Made by a program: the position numbers and the translations under genes
In this document: in pieces, positions 43,956-53,706 of the stretch
Layout of the letters: each line of letters opens with the position of its first letter
Numbering within the stretch: the first letter of the stretch is position 1
Notes under the pieces: generated by a model
What the model saw: only the letters and a program-made list of their open reading frames with translations
What the model was told of the DNA's origin: nothing
Database searches by the model: none
Assembly: GCA_900107185.1 (NCBI GenBank)
Contig: FNPA01000003.1
Coordinates: forward strand, 124,001 to 188,000
Direction of reading: 5' to 3'
DNA from: Ruminococcaceae bacterium YAD3003
GTDB taxonomy: Bacteria > Bacillota > Clostridia > Saccharofermentanales > Saccharofermentanaceae
DNA: 64,000 nucleotides

Positions 43956-46946
43956 TCAGAATTCGATCTCAACTTCGTGTGTCTTACCGTCATTTGCTAC
44001 AGGAAGCAACGTACCGTCAACACCGTTACCATCAAGTTTAACACTGATGCCTTCCTTAGCGCGATTAAATCCTACCGGCTTTTTAATGTGAATATCGTAA
44101 ACCGTTCCGGAAATGGATACCTTAACATCGAGCTTTGTCTCATTCTGTCTTAAGACAGGTTCAACTCTTAATCCTTCGCTGGTGAATTCAACACCGAAGC
44201 ACTGGAACAGAGACAGGAGGAGCCATGTTGAAGTACCGGAGAGTGTAGGTCCGATATTCTCGCCTGATTCACTGTTGTTGTACTGTGTGCACCATCTCGG
44301 GTTACCGCATGTAACGAAAGGTGACTTCATAGTTATATAAGGTAAGATCTTGTCGATGATCCAGTAAGCAGTATCGCTGAGTCTGGAAGCGAGCTCTTTG
44401 TTCTCAACGGTCTTTGCAGCCTTGAGCATAGCAGAGCATGCCATCATGTTAGCGTGCTTAAATACGCCGCCGTTCTCACGGTCACCCGGATAGTAGAGAG
44501 CAACGTCGATCTTAGGAGCGATCTTCGGATAGTCTACTGTTGAGCAGAGTCTGAATCCGTAAGGAGTCTTAAGATACTTGTCGAGAGAATCGAGCATTGT
44601 TGAGATCTCGTCCTCAGAAGCAACACCTGCCAAAAGTGACCATGAGAAGCTGTTGAGGAAGTATGCACCGGGATGTCCTGCCTCTACGCCGAGACCGTCG
44701 CCCTGTGCACCGAGATATTTGATATCGGGCTTGCTGCTTCTGTTGAAGAGGACTCTGGCATAGAAGTCACCCTTCCAGCAGTTCTCACGAAGTGTAGCAG
44801 CGAGCTTATCAGACAATGCCTTCATTTCTTCTGCAGCAGCGCCGTCACCGATGTTCTTAAACATTGATTCTGCGCAGTCAACTGCAACCTTCAAAAGGAA
44901 GCCGTTCATTACAGATTCTGAATAATCGGAATCGAAAGCTTCCTCACCGAAAGCCTTGCCATCCTTTGCGATCTGCTCTCTGTACTTAGCGATCTTATCC
45001 TTACCGGAGATACAGTCAGGATCTACTCTTAAGCAGTCGTTCCAGTCTGCACGGTCGATAAGCGGAATTCCGTGCTTGCCGATGGAGATCCTGCCGCTGT
45101 ATGTGATGATCGCCTTAATAGTATCCTTGAGTTTTCTCTTAACGCCGGCATCTGTTTTCTTTTCCTTAGTGCCTGCCATTACGAATTCTTCATCGAGGAA
45201 TGCATAATCGCCTGTAAGACCAAGGTATCTGTCGAGAGCCTGGAGGAGCCAGAGTCCGTCATCAGACCACCAGCCGGGTTCTTTTCCGATCCAGTAGAAG
45301 TTGTGGTTTGTATAACCGTCTTCGTAAACATTTTCGATCCATCCGGCGAGCATTTCCTTTACGAAGTCTGTTCTGCCCATACCTGCGAAATAGTACATGG
45401 AAGCAAAGATATCCTGGATCTCTCTGAATCCGATCTCACGGTATCCCTTCTGTGTCCAGTCAAGGGATCTGGATACAAATGTCTGATAGAAAACCTGGAA
45501 AGGAAGATTGTTGTTTACATAAGCTTCGAAATCCTGGTCTTCATGATTGATCTTCATGTAGCCTGAATACTTCTGTGTGAAATCGATTACATCCTGAAGA
45601 TCTCTTGTGAGGTTTTCTCTGTCTGAGATGTAATTTGCAACTGCTTCGATTTCCTTTGCAGGTGTCTCATCAGGAACGAACTTATCGTTTACGCAGTCAG
45701 AAGAGAGGCATGTAACGCTGTCAACACGTACTGCGCCGTTTGCCTTGATCGTAAACGGTGTGGATGTAGCAAAGAATCCCGGGCCCTTTCTGGAAGGCTT
45801 GCAGGACAGAGGTGACATGAATTCAGGCTTCTCGAGGCTTCCTGAACCTACGAAATCAGCAAATCTTGCACTGTACTGGTCAGGGAAGATCTCGCCTTCT
45901 TCAGCGTGTACAACTGTCTCGTTGAATCTGATCTCATTCTTTGTCCACTTGGGATTCGGATCGAAGCTGATTGCACGGATCTCGTTGTCCTCATTGAAGA
46001 ATACGTTAGACTCTGCAACTACTGTTGAGAAGATAACGTCTTCTGACAGAGCATGAGTCTCGTGTGTACCGAACATGCCTGTAACAACGATTCTCAGATC
46101 GCGGTCCTCAGCTGAAATATTCTCGATATCGATCATCTGTGCCTCAACAGCTACAGGGAGTCCCTCTCTCTGGGGAACGATAAAGATAGTTCTCTTGATC
46201 TTAAGACCGCTCTCGAGTTCGTATGAAATAATGGTTCTATTCTGTGAATGTGTAGTACGGATCTTCTTAAGACCCTCTGCGATAGCAGCGCCAGACCAGA
46301 AGATCTGCTTACCATTCTCAACCAAATAGAACTGTCTGTTTGCGGGGAAACCATTCTCTTCAGGGAGATAATCCCACCTTGTTGCGAGAACCTGGGTATC
46401 AGCATGAGATCTGAAAGAACCGCCGCCCAAACGGTCTACTGCACTCTTAGGAGTTGACTGAAGCGGGAAATCGAATCCGATTCTGTTACCGATGAGCATA
46501 TTTGTGTAGTAGTGAGGTCCGGGTGAAGGTGTGGAAGGATCGCACATCAGCTCGCCGTTTGTAGCGAGCTTACCGCCCCATGTCTCAGTGCTCTTGATGA
46601 GCTCATTGCATCTGTTAAGAACCGCTTCACCCAGCTTTGCTTCAGCCAGTGTGCCGTCCTTCTCGGTGAACGCCCTGAGATTGTCACCATCCTTAACGAG
46701 AAGGATGCTATATCCGTCTGATACTGTCTTGTTGAACTGCCCGAAAATGACATCATCAGAAGCCAATAAGCTTACTGCCATGCTGTCGAACTTAAGTCCT
46801 GAAATGCCGATGACTACAGGCTCTTTTCCGAAACGCACATACTGTGCGGAGATGCCGCCTGAAACGATCGTATCTCCAAACTTATCGAGCAAAAGCTCTT
46901 TTGCGGGAAGTCTCTCTCCTCTGGCTTTTTCACCAATGTAACCCAT
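43956..46946 (-). CDS. GH94 cellodextrin phosphorylase (probable)
   Basis: Phosphorolytic cleavage of cellodextrins to glucose-1-phosphate and a shortened oligomer, in the cytoplasm. The 996-residue length fits cellodextrin rather than cellobiose phosphorylases (about 980 against 810). Motifs: GGGSFRSHADTQVLATRWD, ENGFPANRQFYLVENGKQIF, QKGYREIGFREIQDIFASMY, and the catalytic-aspartate region IDRADWNDCL. GGAGG is seven bases upstream. It lies 119 bases downstream of the cellobiose phosphorylase with a hairpin between. Other beta-glucan phosphorylases of GH94 (laminaribiose, cyclic glucan) are the alternatives; the motifs favour cellodextrin. Confidence 0.85.
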   Translation of the reverse strand: MGYIGEKARGERLPAKELLLDKFGDTIVSGGISAQYVRFGKEPVVIGISGLKFDSMAVSLLASDDVIFGQFNKTVSDGYSILLVKDGDNLRAFTEKDGTLAEAKLGEAVLNRCNELIKSTETWGGKLATNGELMCDPSTPSPGPHYYTNMLIGNRIGFDFPLQSTPKSAVDRLGGGSFRSHADTQVLATRWDYLPEENGFPANRQFYLVENGKQIFWSGAAIAEGLKKIRTTHSQNRTIISYELESGLKIKRTIFIVPQREGLPVAVEAQMIDIENISAEDRDLRIVVTGMFGTHETHALSEDVIFSTVVAESNVFFNEDNEIRAISFDPNPKWTKNEIRFNETVVHAEEGEIFPDQYSARFADFVGSGSLEKPEFMSPLSCKPSRKGPGFFATSTPFTIKANGAVRVDSVTCLSSDCVNDKFVPDETPAKEIEAVANYISDRENLTRDLQDVIDFTQKYSGYMKINHEDQDFEAYVNNNLPFQVFYQTFVSRSLDWTQKGYREIGFREIQDIFASMYYFAGMGRTDFVKEMLAGWIENVYEDGYTNHNFYWIGKEPGWWSDDGLWLLQALDRYLGLTGDYAFLDEEFVMAGTKEKKTDAGVKRKLKDTIKAIITYSGRISIGKHGIPLIDRADWNDCLRVDPDCISGKDKIAKYREQIAKDGKAFGEEAFDSDYSESVMNGFLLKVAVDCAESMFKNIGDGAAAEEMKALSDKLAATLRENCWKGDFYARVLFNRSSKPDIKYLGAQGDGLGVEAGHPGAYFLNSFSWSLLAGVASEDEISTMLDSLDKYLKTPYGFRLCSTVDYPKIAPKIDVALYYPGDRENGGVFKHANMMACSAMLKAAKTVENKELASRLSDTAYWIIDKILPYITMKSPFVTCGNPRWCTQYNNSESGENIGPTLSGTSTWLLLSLFQCFGVEFTSEGLRVEPVLRQNETKLDVKVSISGTVYDIHIKKPVGFNRAKEGISVKLDGNGVDGTLLPVANDGKTHEVEIEF

Positions 46947-46989
46947 GTTTATCCTCCATGAGAATGAAATTTTCTAATTCTGATTTTGA

Positions 46990-47028
46990 GCAAGGAACCC
47001 CACGGTCAAAAAAACCACGGGGTCTTGC
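46990..47028. terminator. Hairpin between the two GH94 genes
   Basis: GCAAG (46990-46994) plus ACCCC (46997-47001) pair with GGGGT (47019-47023) plus CTTGC (47024-47028), with a two-base bulge. No T run follows on the minus strand. It may attenuate transcription from the cellobiose into the cellodextrin phosphorylase gene or stabilise the upstream mRNA. Confidence 0.45.
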
Positions 47029-47065
47029 ATTAATTTACTTAAATGAATTGTCAGAGGTTAACCTG

Positions 47066-49555
47066 TTAACCTAAAACAACCTCAACCTTATGGGTCTTTC
47101 CGTCGCCTGCAACAGGAACGATGCAACCCTCCACTTCGCTGCCGTCAACAGTAAGCTTCTTGACACCCTTGCATACGTGATCAGGATTCTTGATCGTAAT
47201 CTCATATGTGTCGCCTCTGAACTGACGTGTAGCTGTGAATCCGTCCCAAGCTGAAGGGATGGAAGGATCAACTCTCAAACCATCAAATTCAGGCTTAACG
47301 CCGAGGATGTACTGTGAGATAGCTACCATGTTCCATGCAGCTGTACCTGTGAGCCATGAGTTCTTACCCTGACCGAAGTTCTTTGCATCCTTACCGCCGA
47401 TCATCTGACCGTAAACATAAGGTTCTGTCTTGTGGATATCTGATGTCTCTTCTGTGAAAGCAGGAGCGATCTTTGAGTAATACTCGAAAGCCTTCTCACC
47501 TCTGCCTGCATAAGCTTCAGCGCAGATGATCCATGCGTTGTTGTGTGTGAAGATACCTGCGTTCTCCTTGTATCCGCCCGGATATGTGGAGATCTCACCG
47601 TACTGGATATAGTACTTTGTGAATGCAGGGTTGTTGAGAACGAGACCATACTCGCAATTGAGATACTTGTCGATTGAATTGAGAGTCTTGATGTCAGCTC
47701 CCTCTTCCTTACCGATCTCAGACATAACTGCGAATCCCTGGGGTTCGATGAAGATCTTACCTTCTTCGCATTCCTTGGAACCCATCTTCTCGCCGTTAGC
47801 GTCATAAGCTCTGAGGAACCAGTCACCATCGAAAGCAGATTCCATTGTATTCTTCTTCATCTTGTCGATCTCAGCCTGAGCCTTTGCTGCTTCATCAGCC
47901 TTGCCCAAGTGCTCGAGGATACCTACGTAAGCAGGACCTGTGTATGTGAAGAGAGCTGCAACGAATACAGATTCAGCAATCTTTGAATAACCGCCCTCTG
48001 CCTTGAACTTAGGGTTGGTGTATGTCTGGAAAGACTCACCGGGTGTGTCTGAGAAGCATGAGAGGTTGATACAGTCATTCCAGTCAGCACGCATTGCGAG
48101 AGGGAGTCCGTGAGGTCCGAGGTTATTAACGATGTGATAGAAAGAAACGTCGAGGTGTTCGAGCATTGTGTGCTTTCCATCCGGATCGTCATCGAAAGGA
48201 ACGTTAGCGTCGAGGATTCCCCAGTCGCCTGTTTCCTTGATGTATGCTGCAACTGAAAGGATCATCCAGAGCGGGTCATCAGAGAAGTCGCCGCCGATAT
48301 CTGCATTACCCTTCTTTGTAAGAGGCTGATACTGGTGATAGCATCCGCCGTCTGAGAGCTGTGTTGAAGCGATGTCAATGAGTCTTTCTCTTGCACGCTC
48401 AGGAATCTGGTGTACAAAGCCGAGGATATCCTGGTTGGAATCTCTGAAACCCATGCCTCTGCCGATACCGGACTCGAAATAGGAAGCAGAACGTGAAAGG
48501 TTGAATGTAACCATGCACTGATACTGGTTCCAGATATTAACCATACGGTTAACCTTGTCATCAGGTGTATCTACCTTGAAGATTGAGAGGAGGTTATTCC
48601 ATGTTGTCTTGAGTTCTTCAAGTCCTGCAGCAACCTTCTCAGGTGTGTTGTACTTGTCGATCATGGCATAAGCCTTCTCCTTGTTGAGGACCCATGCCTC
48701 TCTTGTAAGGAGGTTAGCAGGCTTCTCAGAAGCGAACTTCTTGTCCTGAGGATTCTCAGCGTAACCTAAGATGTAGATCAATGTCTTTGATTCACCGGGG
48801 GCCAGTGTAACCTTCTTATAGTGAGAAGCTACAGGTGACCAACCGTCAGCGAATGAATTGGAAGGCTTATCTGCCTTAACTGTCTCCGGGTTATCCCAGC
48901 CGTTGTAGATGCTTCCGAGGAATGCATCACGGTCTGTATCGTAACCGTCGATCTCGTCGTTTACTGTATAGAAAGCGTAGTGATTACGTCTGTCTCTGTA
49001 TTCTGTTACGTGATAGATTGTTGAACCTTCGATCTCTACACGGCCTGTAGAGAAGTTTCTCTGGAAGTTTGTGCAGTCATCCTGTGCATCCCAGAGGCAC
49101 CATTCAGCAATTGAGAAGATTGAGAAATTCTTTGTCTCTGTACCTTCATTCTTAAGAACAACCTGCTGGACTTCTCCGTCATAGTTCTGGGGAACGAAGA
49201 AAGTAACTTCTGCACTGAGGCCGTTCTTCTTACCCTTGATTACCGTGTAGCCCATACCGTGGCGGCACTCATACTCATCAAGATCAGTCTTAACCGGAGA
49301 CCATCCGGGATTCCAAATAGTACCATTGTCGTTAATGTAGAAATAACGGCCTCCCATATCCAAAGGCACGTTGTTGTAACGATAACGTGTGATTCTTCTG
49401 AGTCTTGCGTCCATATAGAAACTATAGCCGCCGGCTGTGTTGGAAATCAGTGAGAAAAAGCCCTGATTACCAAGATAGTTGATCCATGGATAAGGTGTTC
49501 TGGGGGTGTTAATAACGTATTCTTTTCTAGAGTCATCGAAATACCCGAATTTCAT
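47066..49555 (-). CDS. Cellobiose phosphorylase (GH94)
   Basis: Splits cellobiose with phosphate into glucose-1-phosphate and glucose, saving one ATP compared with hydrolysis. The 829-residue chain matches cellobiose phosphorylases: N-terminus [71 protein letters not shown] and the catalytic acid in [12 protein letters not shown]. No signal peptide, so it acts on imported cellobiose. GGAGG lies nine bases upstream. A promoter (49596-49624) and an upstream dyad (49653-49671) precede it. Confidence 0.94.
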   Translation of the reverse strand: MKFGYFDDSRKEYVINTPRTPYPWINYLGNQGFFSLISNTAGGYSFYMDARLRRITRYRYNNVPLDMGGRYFYINDNGTIWNPGWSPVKTDLDEYECRHGMGYTVIKGKKNGLSAEVTFFVPQNYDGEVQQVVLKNEGTETKNFSIFSIAEWCLWDAQDDCTNFQRNFSTGRVEIEGSTIYHVTEYRDRRNHYAFYTVNDEIDGYDTDRDAFLGSIYNGWDNPETVKADKPSNSFADGWSPVASHYKKVTLAPGESKTLIYILGYAENPQDKKFASEKPANLLTREAWVLNKEKAYAMIDKYNTPEKVAAGLEELKTTWNNLLSIFKVDTPDDKVNRMVNIWNQYQCMVTFNLSRSASYFESGIGRGMGFRDSNQDILGFVHQIPERARERLIDIASTQLSDGGCYHQYQPLTKKGNADIGGDFSDDPLWMILSVAAYIKETGDWGILDANVPFDDDPDGKHTMLEHLDVSFYHIVNNLGPHGLPLAMRADWNDCINLSCFSDTPGESFQTYTNPKFKAEGGYSKIAESVFVAALFTYTGPAYVGILEHLGKADEAAKAQAEIDKMKKNTMESAFDGDWFLRAYDANGEKMGSKECEEGKIFIEPQGFAVMSEIGKEEGADIKTLNSIDKYLNCEYGLVLNNPAFTKYYIQYGEISTYPGGYKENAGIFTHNNAWIICAEAYAGRGEKAFEYYSKIAPAFTEETSDIHKTEPYVYGQMIGGKDAKNFGQGKNSWLTGTAAWNMVAISQYILGVKPEFDGLRVDPSIPSAWDGFTATRQFRGDTYEITIKNPDHVCKGVKKLTVDGSEVEGCIVPVAGDGKTHKVEVVLG

Positions 49556-49595
49556 GTCTAAAGCCTCCGTGAGAAAAATATTAAAAGACTAAACC

Positions 49596-49624
49596 ATTAT
49601 AAACTATCGGAGGTGCCATTTAAA
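49596..49624 (-). promoter_or_regulatory. Probable promoter of the cellobiose phosphorylase gene
   Basis: On the minus strand TTTAAA (49619-49624), a 17-base spacer and TATAAT (49596-49601), about 40 bases before the ATG. Confidence 0.55.
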
Positions 49625-49650
49625 TAAATTAAATATGAACTTTCGGCGTT

Positions 49651-49675
49651 TTGTATCATATTTTGTGATACGAAA
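49651..49675. promoter_or_regulatory. GTATCA-N7-TGATAC dyad upstream of the cellobiose phosphorylase promoter
   Basis: Arms GTATCA (49653-49658) and TGATAC (49666-49671) around seven A/T-rich bases, about 27 bases upstream of the -35 box. The position suits an activator, or a repressor acting with looping; no regulator gene is adjacent. Candidate site only. Confidence 0.4.
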
Positions 49676-49725
49676 AGAGGCTTTTTACAGGCATCGCAGG
49701 CGTTTATTATACAAATCTTGCGATT

Positions 49726-49755
49726 AAAAAAGGGCTGTCTTTGCTAAGACAGCCC
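49726..49755 (-). terminator. Terminator of the substrate-binding lipoprotein gene
   Basis: Perfect ten-base stem GGGCTGTCTT (49732-49741) with AAGACAGCCC (49746-49755), TGCT loop, and T6 on the minus strand. It lies 30 bases past the stop codon. Confidence 0.9.
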
Positions 49756-49784
49756 CAAGTAAAGCAATATTAGTATATTTGTGG

Positions 49785-51200
49785 TTACTCTTCCACCGCT
49801 TCTTGCTCTTCTGGCTCTTCCTGAACGGTAAATTGCTCTTCCATAGCTTTCTTTGCATCTTCTACCGTCTCATATGCGCCTTCGCAATAAGCACCGACAA
49901 TTCCTCTGCATGCCTGTGTGTAGCTGTACTCGTCAACAACATAGTTAGAAGCATCAGCCTTAAGCGCACAGTCAAGGAGAACCGGATAAGGATTTTGTCC
50001 GCCGAGCCACTCGAGAGCGAATTTGTCGTCAGAAGCTGCTGCGGTCATGAGCTTGATGTTATTAACGAACTCGCCGTGGTTAACCATATCCTTGAGGTTA
50101 TCCTCATTAAGGCATACTGCTCTGATGATTTCAGCTGCTGTAGCCTTCTTGTCGCAGTACTTTGAAACCATTACCCAGCATCCGCCGCTGAAATAGCACT
50201 CAGGACCTGTTGTGATTCCCCAGTCACCTGCTGTAGGGTTAACGGGTGCACCCTCACCGGGATTAAGAGCGAGGTCATATTTTGCGAACTGGAGAGAACC
50301 CCAGTAAGAAACTACTGTTCTGTTGGACATGCTGCCTCTCCAGCCGTCAGACCACTGCTCGTTATAGAATGTGAGTCCATCGTCATAGAGCTTCTTTGCG
50401 AAATTGAAATATTCATCAACTGCGGGATCGAAATTAATTGTTCCGTCCTTCTCCCATCCGCTCTGGCGTCCTGCCATGTAAGCGTTATATGTCTCTGTGT
50501 AGCCTGAAATGAGCTTAACGGAACCTTCTGACTTATCGCTTACTGTTTTCGCTGATTCGAGAACCTTGTCCCATGTTGCGAAAGAACCTGCAAGTTCATT
50601 CGGATCGGATGTTCCGAGATACTGGTCTGCCAGGGACTTCTCATAGAAAACGCCTGTAGGGCATGCCTTCCATGCGAGACCCTTAATGACTGTCTCCTCA
50701 TCGCTGGCGAACTGGAGAGTATAGTTGAACATATTGGTCATCTCGGCATAATCGATACCGATATCGTTTATGGCGAGAGTGTTGTCAGATGCGAGATACT
50801 TCTGCGCATAAGCAGCGTCGCAGATAAAGATGTCGGGCGCATTTGTGCCGTCAGCCAAAACTGCGTCGAGCTTCTGCTGATACTCATCTTTGTCGTTGAT
50901 CTCAACGAAATCATAATCGTCCGTTGTGATTCCGGCATACTTCTCTGCAAGAGCAATGAACTCAGCGTTGTAGCTGTAGATTACGATCTTGCTGTCATTC
51001 TCATCTGAAACATCAGTAACTGATCTCTCCTTGTAACCGGGCAGATCGTCAGGTTCTGCTGTCTCTGATGTTGCTGTGGTTGTCTGTTCTGTTTCCTGTG
51101 AAGTCTCAGACTCGGTAGATTCTGTTGTGTTACAAGCGGTAATACTTCCTACCAGGAGGGCTGATGACATCAACAAAGCAAGCACTTTCTTCGTTTTCAT
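49785..51200 (-). CDS. Extracellular solute-binding lipoprotein (ABC sugar type)
   Basis: A 471-residue lipoprotein: signal peptide with lipobox SITAC, a Ser/Thr/Glu-rich linker (about 25-50), then a family 1-like sugar-binding fold (KIVIYSYNAEFIALAEKYAG, DAVLADGTNAPDIFICD, WGSLQFAKYDL). I start at 51200 (MKTKKVLALL) with GAGG eight bases upstream; an in-frame GTG lies 15 bases earlier. No ABC permease or ATPase genes are adjacent, so it must work with a transporter encoded elsewhere. Downstream GH94 enzymes make cello-oligosaccharides a reasonable but unproven ligand. Confidence 0.85.
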   Translation of the reverse strand: MKTKKVLALLMSSALLVGSITACNTTESTESETSQETEQTTTATSETAEPDDLPGYKERSVTDVSDENDSKIVIYSYNAEFIALAEKYAGITTDDYDFVEINDKDEYQQKLDAVLADGTNAPDIFICDAAYAQKYLASDNTLAINDIGIDYAEMTNMFNYTLQFASDEETVIKGLAWKACPTGVFYEKSLADQYLGTSDPNELAGSFATWDKVLESAKTVSDKSEGSVKLISGYTETYNAYMAGRQSGWEKDGTINFDPAVDEYFNFAKKLYDDGLTFYNEQWSDGWRGSMSNRTVVSYWGSLQFAKYDLALNPGEGAPVNPTAGDWGITTGPECYFSGGCWVMVSKYCDKKATAAEIIRAVCLNEDNLKDMVNHGEFVNNIKLMTAAASDDKFALEWLGGQNPYPVLLDCALKADASNYVVDEYSYTQACRGIVGAYCEGAYETVEDAKKAMEEQFTVQEEPEEQEAVEE

Positions 51201-51285
51201 CCTACTTAGCCTCACTATTTTTAAAACTTAAATCTTTTTTACGTTTTTATCGCAAGCATTTTATACCACAATATACACAAGTTCA

Positions 51286-51320
51286 ATCGTGCCCGGTTGC
51301 CTAAGCATACCGGGCACGAT
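51286..51320. repeat. 12-base perfect inverted repeat
   Basis: ATCGTGCCCGGT (51286-51297) and ACCGGGCACGAT (51309-51320) around 11 bases. No T run on either side, so not a standard terminator. It lies between the two lipoprotein genes, 34 bases past the stop of the upstream one and about 85 bases before the start of the downstream one. Confidence 0.75.
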
Positions 51321-51354
51321 CTGGTTAATCCTTGTTAAATTGTCAATACGGTTA

Positions 51355-52443
51355 TTATGCGAAGAATACTGATGTTCCGTAGCGGTTGAAGTAATCAGCA
51401 AAAGCATCTATCTCAACATCTGCTTCGTAGATAGTGCCATCCTTTGCAATACCGATTATTGTTGCCATATGAACGTCTTCAGCATCAGAAGCTGTAGGAG
51501 CGATGTAGATAACATCGAAATCTCCCGGCTTCGGCAGATCTTCTTCGTTGATCGTCTCAACAACTGTTGTCTCTGAAGTTGTAGGAACTGTTGTAGTAGT
51601 TGTTGTTACTGTAGCAGGTGTAGGTGTTGCAGAAGGAGTTGCTGAGGGCTGTACTGACTCAAGAGCCTTTGCCTTAATAGCATCAGCGAGAGCTGTCTTG
51701 CATTCTCTCTCCAGACCGTCCTTATCAGAAATGATTGAATTCATTGTGATGTAGTGGCCTGTCAGCATATCGAAAGTAGCGAACTCAACTGTTCTCTCAA
51801 CGTCATCACCGATGCCTACCGCATAGATCATCAGGACAGACAGAGCACGTCCGTTGGTTGCATACTCGAAATTAACAAATACGCTGCCTGACTTCTCGAT
51901 TACACCGGATGTCATGTATTCAGCCTTGAGCTGGGATACTGTCTTCTGATATGCGCCTGCAGCTTCCTGATAGAAACCGTCAACTACGAGGTTGATAGCA
52001 TCCATTGCTGTAGTATTCTCAGCTTCTGTAACTACCAGTCTGTTTCCGAAGAAAACAGCGAATTCTACAGAATCGTCATCAGAATGAGCGCTCTCTTTGA
52101 ACTCTTCCAATGTTACCTGGAATGTATCTGTGAGATCGATCTCTGTGTAGTCAGAGAAATCAACACGCTCCGGCAACGGTGTAGGAGAAGGAGTTGCTGT
52201 GGGAGTAGCAGCAGGAGTCTCTGTCTCAGTAGCAGTTGTCTCCTCTGTTTCTGTAGTATCTGTCTCCTTGGTTTCAGCGGGAGTAGCCTGGGTTGCTTGT
52301 GTCTCTGTTTCAAAAGCATTTCCGAGATCGCTTATTCCCTGTCCCAATTCATCTGTATTGATGGTGCACGCAGCAAGTAATGTAGTTGCCATTCCGGCTG
52401 AAATCAACAAAGCTACGAGCTTGTTACCTTCAATCTTCTTCAT
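51355..52443 (-). CDS. Lipoprotein with DUF3298-like domain
   Basis: A 362-residue lipoprotein: signal peptide with lipobox LLAAC (C26), a Thr/Glu-rich then PT-rich linker (about 40-90), a globular part (about 95-265) whose segment FDMLTGHYITMNSIISDKDGL resembles DUF3298/RsiV-type domains, a second Thr/Pro-rich linker (about 268-300) and a short C-terminal part. Function unknown; RsiV-like domains bind wall-related ligands such as lysozyme in Bacillus, but that is not implied here. A TATAAT (minus, 52528-52533) precedes it. Confidence 0.7.
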   Translation of the reverse strand: MKKIEGNKLVALLISAGMATTLLAACTINTDELGQGISDLGNAFETETQATQATPAETKETDTTETEETTATETETPAATPTATPSPTPLPERVDFSDYTEIDLTDTFQVTLEEFKESAHSDDDSVEFAVFFGNRLVVTEAENTTAMDAINLVVDGFYQEAAGAYQKTVSQLKAEYMTSGVIEKSGSVFVNFEYATNGRALSVLMIYAVGIGDDVERTVEFATFDMLTGHYITMNSIISDKDGLERECKTALADAIKAKALESVQPSATPSATPTPATVTTTTTTVPTTSETTVVETINEEDLPKPGDFDVIYIAPTASDAEDVHMATIIGIAKDGTIYEADVEIDAFADYFNRYGTSVFFA

Positions 52444-52546
52444 TATTCTTACCTCCGAAACCTTAATTCCATTTTTATGTTTTTGCTTAAACTAAACACT
52501 TTCGGGCGGAAAACACCGCATATAATCATTATATCCTAATTTAGCC

Positions 52547-53617
52547 TTATTCAGGCAAAATAATATTGTCTCTGTTCATTGCCGCAGAGAAGACCAGACC
52601 TTTTGCAGATGTGGCTCTGCGGATAACGATTGAGCCTTCGGAACTCGCGAGGAACGCCAGGGCCGTAGCCGTATCATTCTTCTTCTCCGGATTAAACGTC
52701 ATGGACATCGGCGCATTCGCATTTGCTATCTGTTCAGCATCGTATGAGATAACTTCCGCACCGAGTTCTTCTGCTATACCTGTAACCATTTCAGACTCTC
52801 TGGCTGAATATGTCGCTGCAACCTTTGCAACCGACATCGGATTTAACAGGTGGTTTATCAGCGACTGTCTGATGGCAGGACGGCAGTATCCCGGATCGGT
52901 CTTAACCTTGATCTCAATGCCAAGGCTCAACAGCTTCGGCACGAGGATAAGATTCGTATCATCTTCTTCGTCGCCTAAGTAAGTGCAAGTGATAAATACC
53001 GACGGCACGTTCTTATCGTTCTTTGTTGCCTTGTACTGCTTAATGAATTCATCTCTTAAATCGTAAGGATAGCTGTGCAGCGAATAAGTCATCGGATCAA
53101 TTACCGGATCTGCAAAAACAATCGGCAGGTCAGTGTAAACATTAATCTTCTCACCTGAATTAATAGCTGCATTAACCTTATCCAAAACAGCTTCGCTGTT
53201 AACTGCCATGTTGTATTTGGAGATCAGCTTTGTGAGATCTGATGTAATCTCGGATTTGGATTCAAATTCCGAAAAGCAGAACGGTCCCATAGACTTCAGG
53301 ACAGCGGCATAGACTTCGTCCGTGCCCTGCTCGTAAACTGAATTTCCGCGCTTGATTATCGCTGCATAATGACCTTCCGGTGAAACAGCAATAACAGGAA
53401 GATCGCGTGTCTTATCGGTGACGGTCTCACCCATTGCCCTGATGGCAGCTTCCAGAGGAAGGATCATTACGATGGCGCATTTTGTCTCACCTTCTGCAAT
53501 AACAAAACTTCCGGTAAGGAGTTCTGTTCCGGTGATATATCTTCCGCCGATATCTTTAATCAGCTTGCCGCCGGCCTCCAATGCCTTAGGGGATTTACCA
53601 TAACAAATGACATACAT
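52547..53617 (-). CDS. Orphan CbiG-like protein
   Basis: A 356-residue protein resembling cobalt-precorrin-5A hydrolase (CbiG). The N-terminal part (about 45-110: ILPLEAAIRAMGETVTDKTRDLPVIAVSPEG) fits CbiG_N and the C-terminal part (about 235-350: AATYSARESEMVTGIAEELG, IVIRRATSAKGLVFSAAMN) fits CbiG_C. The usual SGHLGGAN motif is replaced by KRGNSVYEQG. No other cobalamin-synthesis gene is in the window. I infer a divergent paralogue, perhaps with another tetrapyrrole-like or lactone substrate or none. GGGAGG lies upstream of the ATG; divergent to the dehydrogenase gene. Confidence 0.65.
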   Translation of the reverse strand: MYVICYGKSPKALEAGGKLIKDIGGRYITGTELLTGSFVIAEGETKCAIVMILPLEAAIRAMGETVTDKTRDLPVIAVSPEGHYAAIIKRGNSVYEQGTDEVYAAVLKSMGPFCFSEFESKSEITSDLTKLISKYNMAVNSEAVLDKVNAAINSGEKINVYTDLPIVFADPVIDPMTYSLHSYPYDLRDEFIKQYKATKNDKNVPSVFITCTYLGDEEDDTNLILVPKLLSLGIEIKVKTDPGYCRPAIRQSLINHLLNPMSVAKVAATYSARESEMVTGIAEELGAEVISYDAEQIANANAPMSMTFNPEKKNDTATALAFLASSEGSIVIRRATSAKGLVFSAAMNRDNIILPE

Positions 53618-53706
53618 AAGATAGGACCGCCTCCCGTATTATTCTGATATAACATTACCACAACTTATTGCTAAAATTAGTTCAGAAAAATCCGGAGGAA
53701 AAATAT

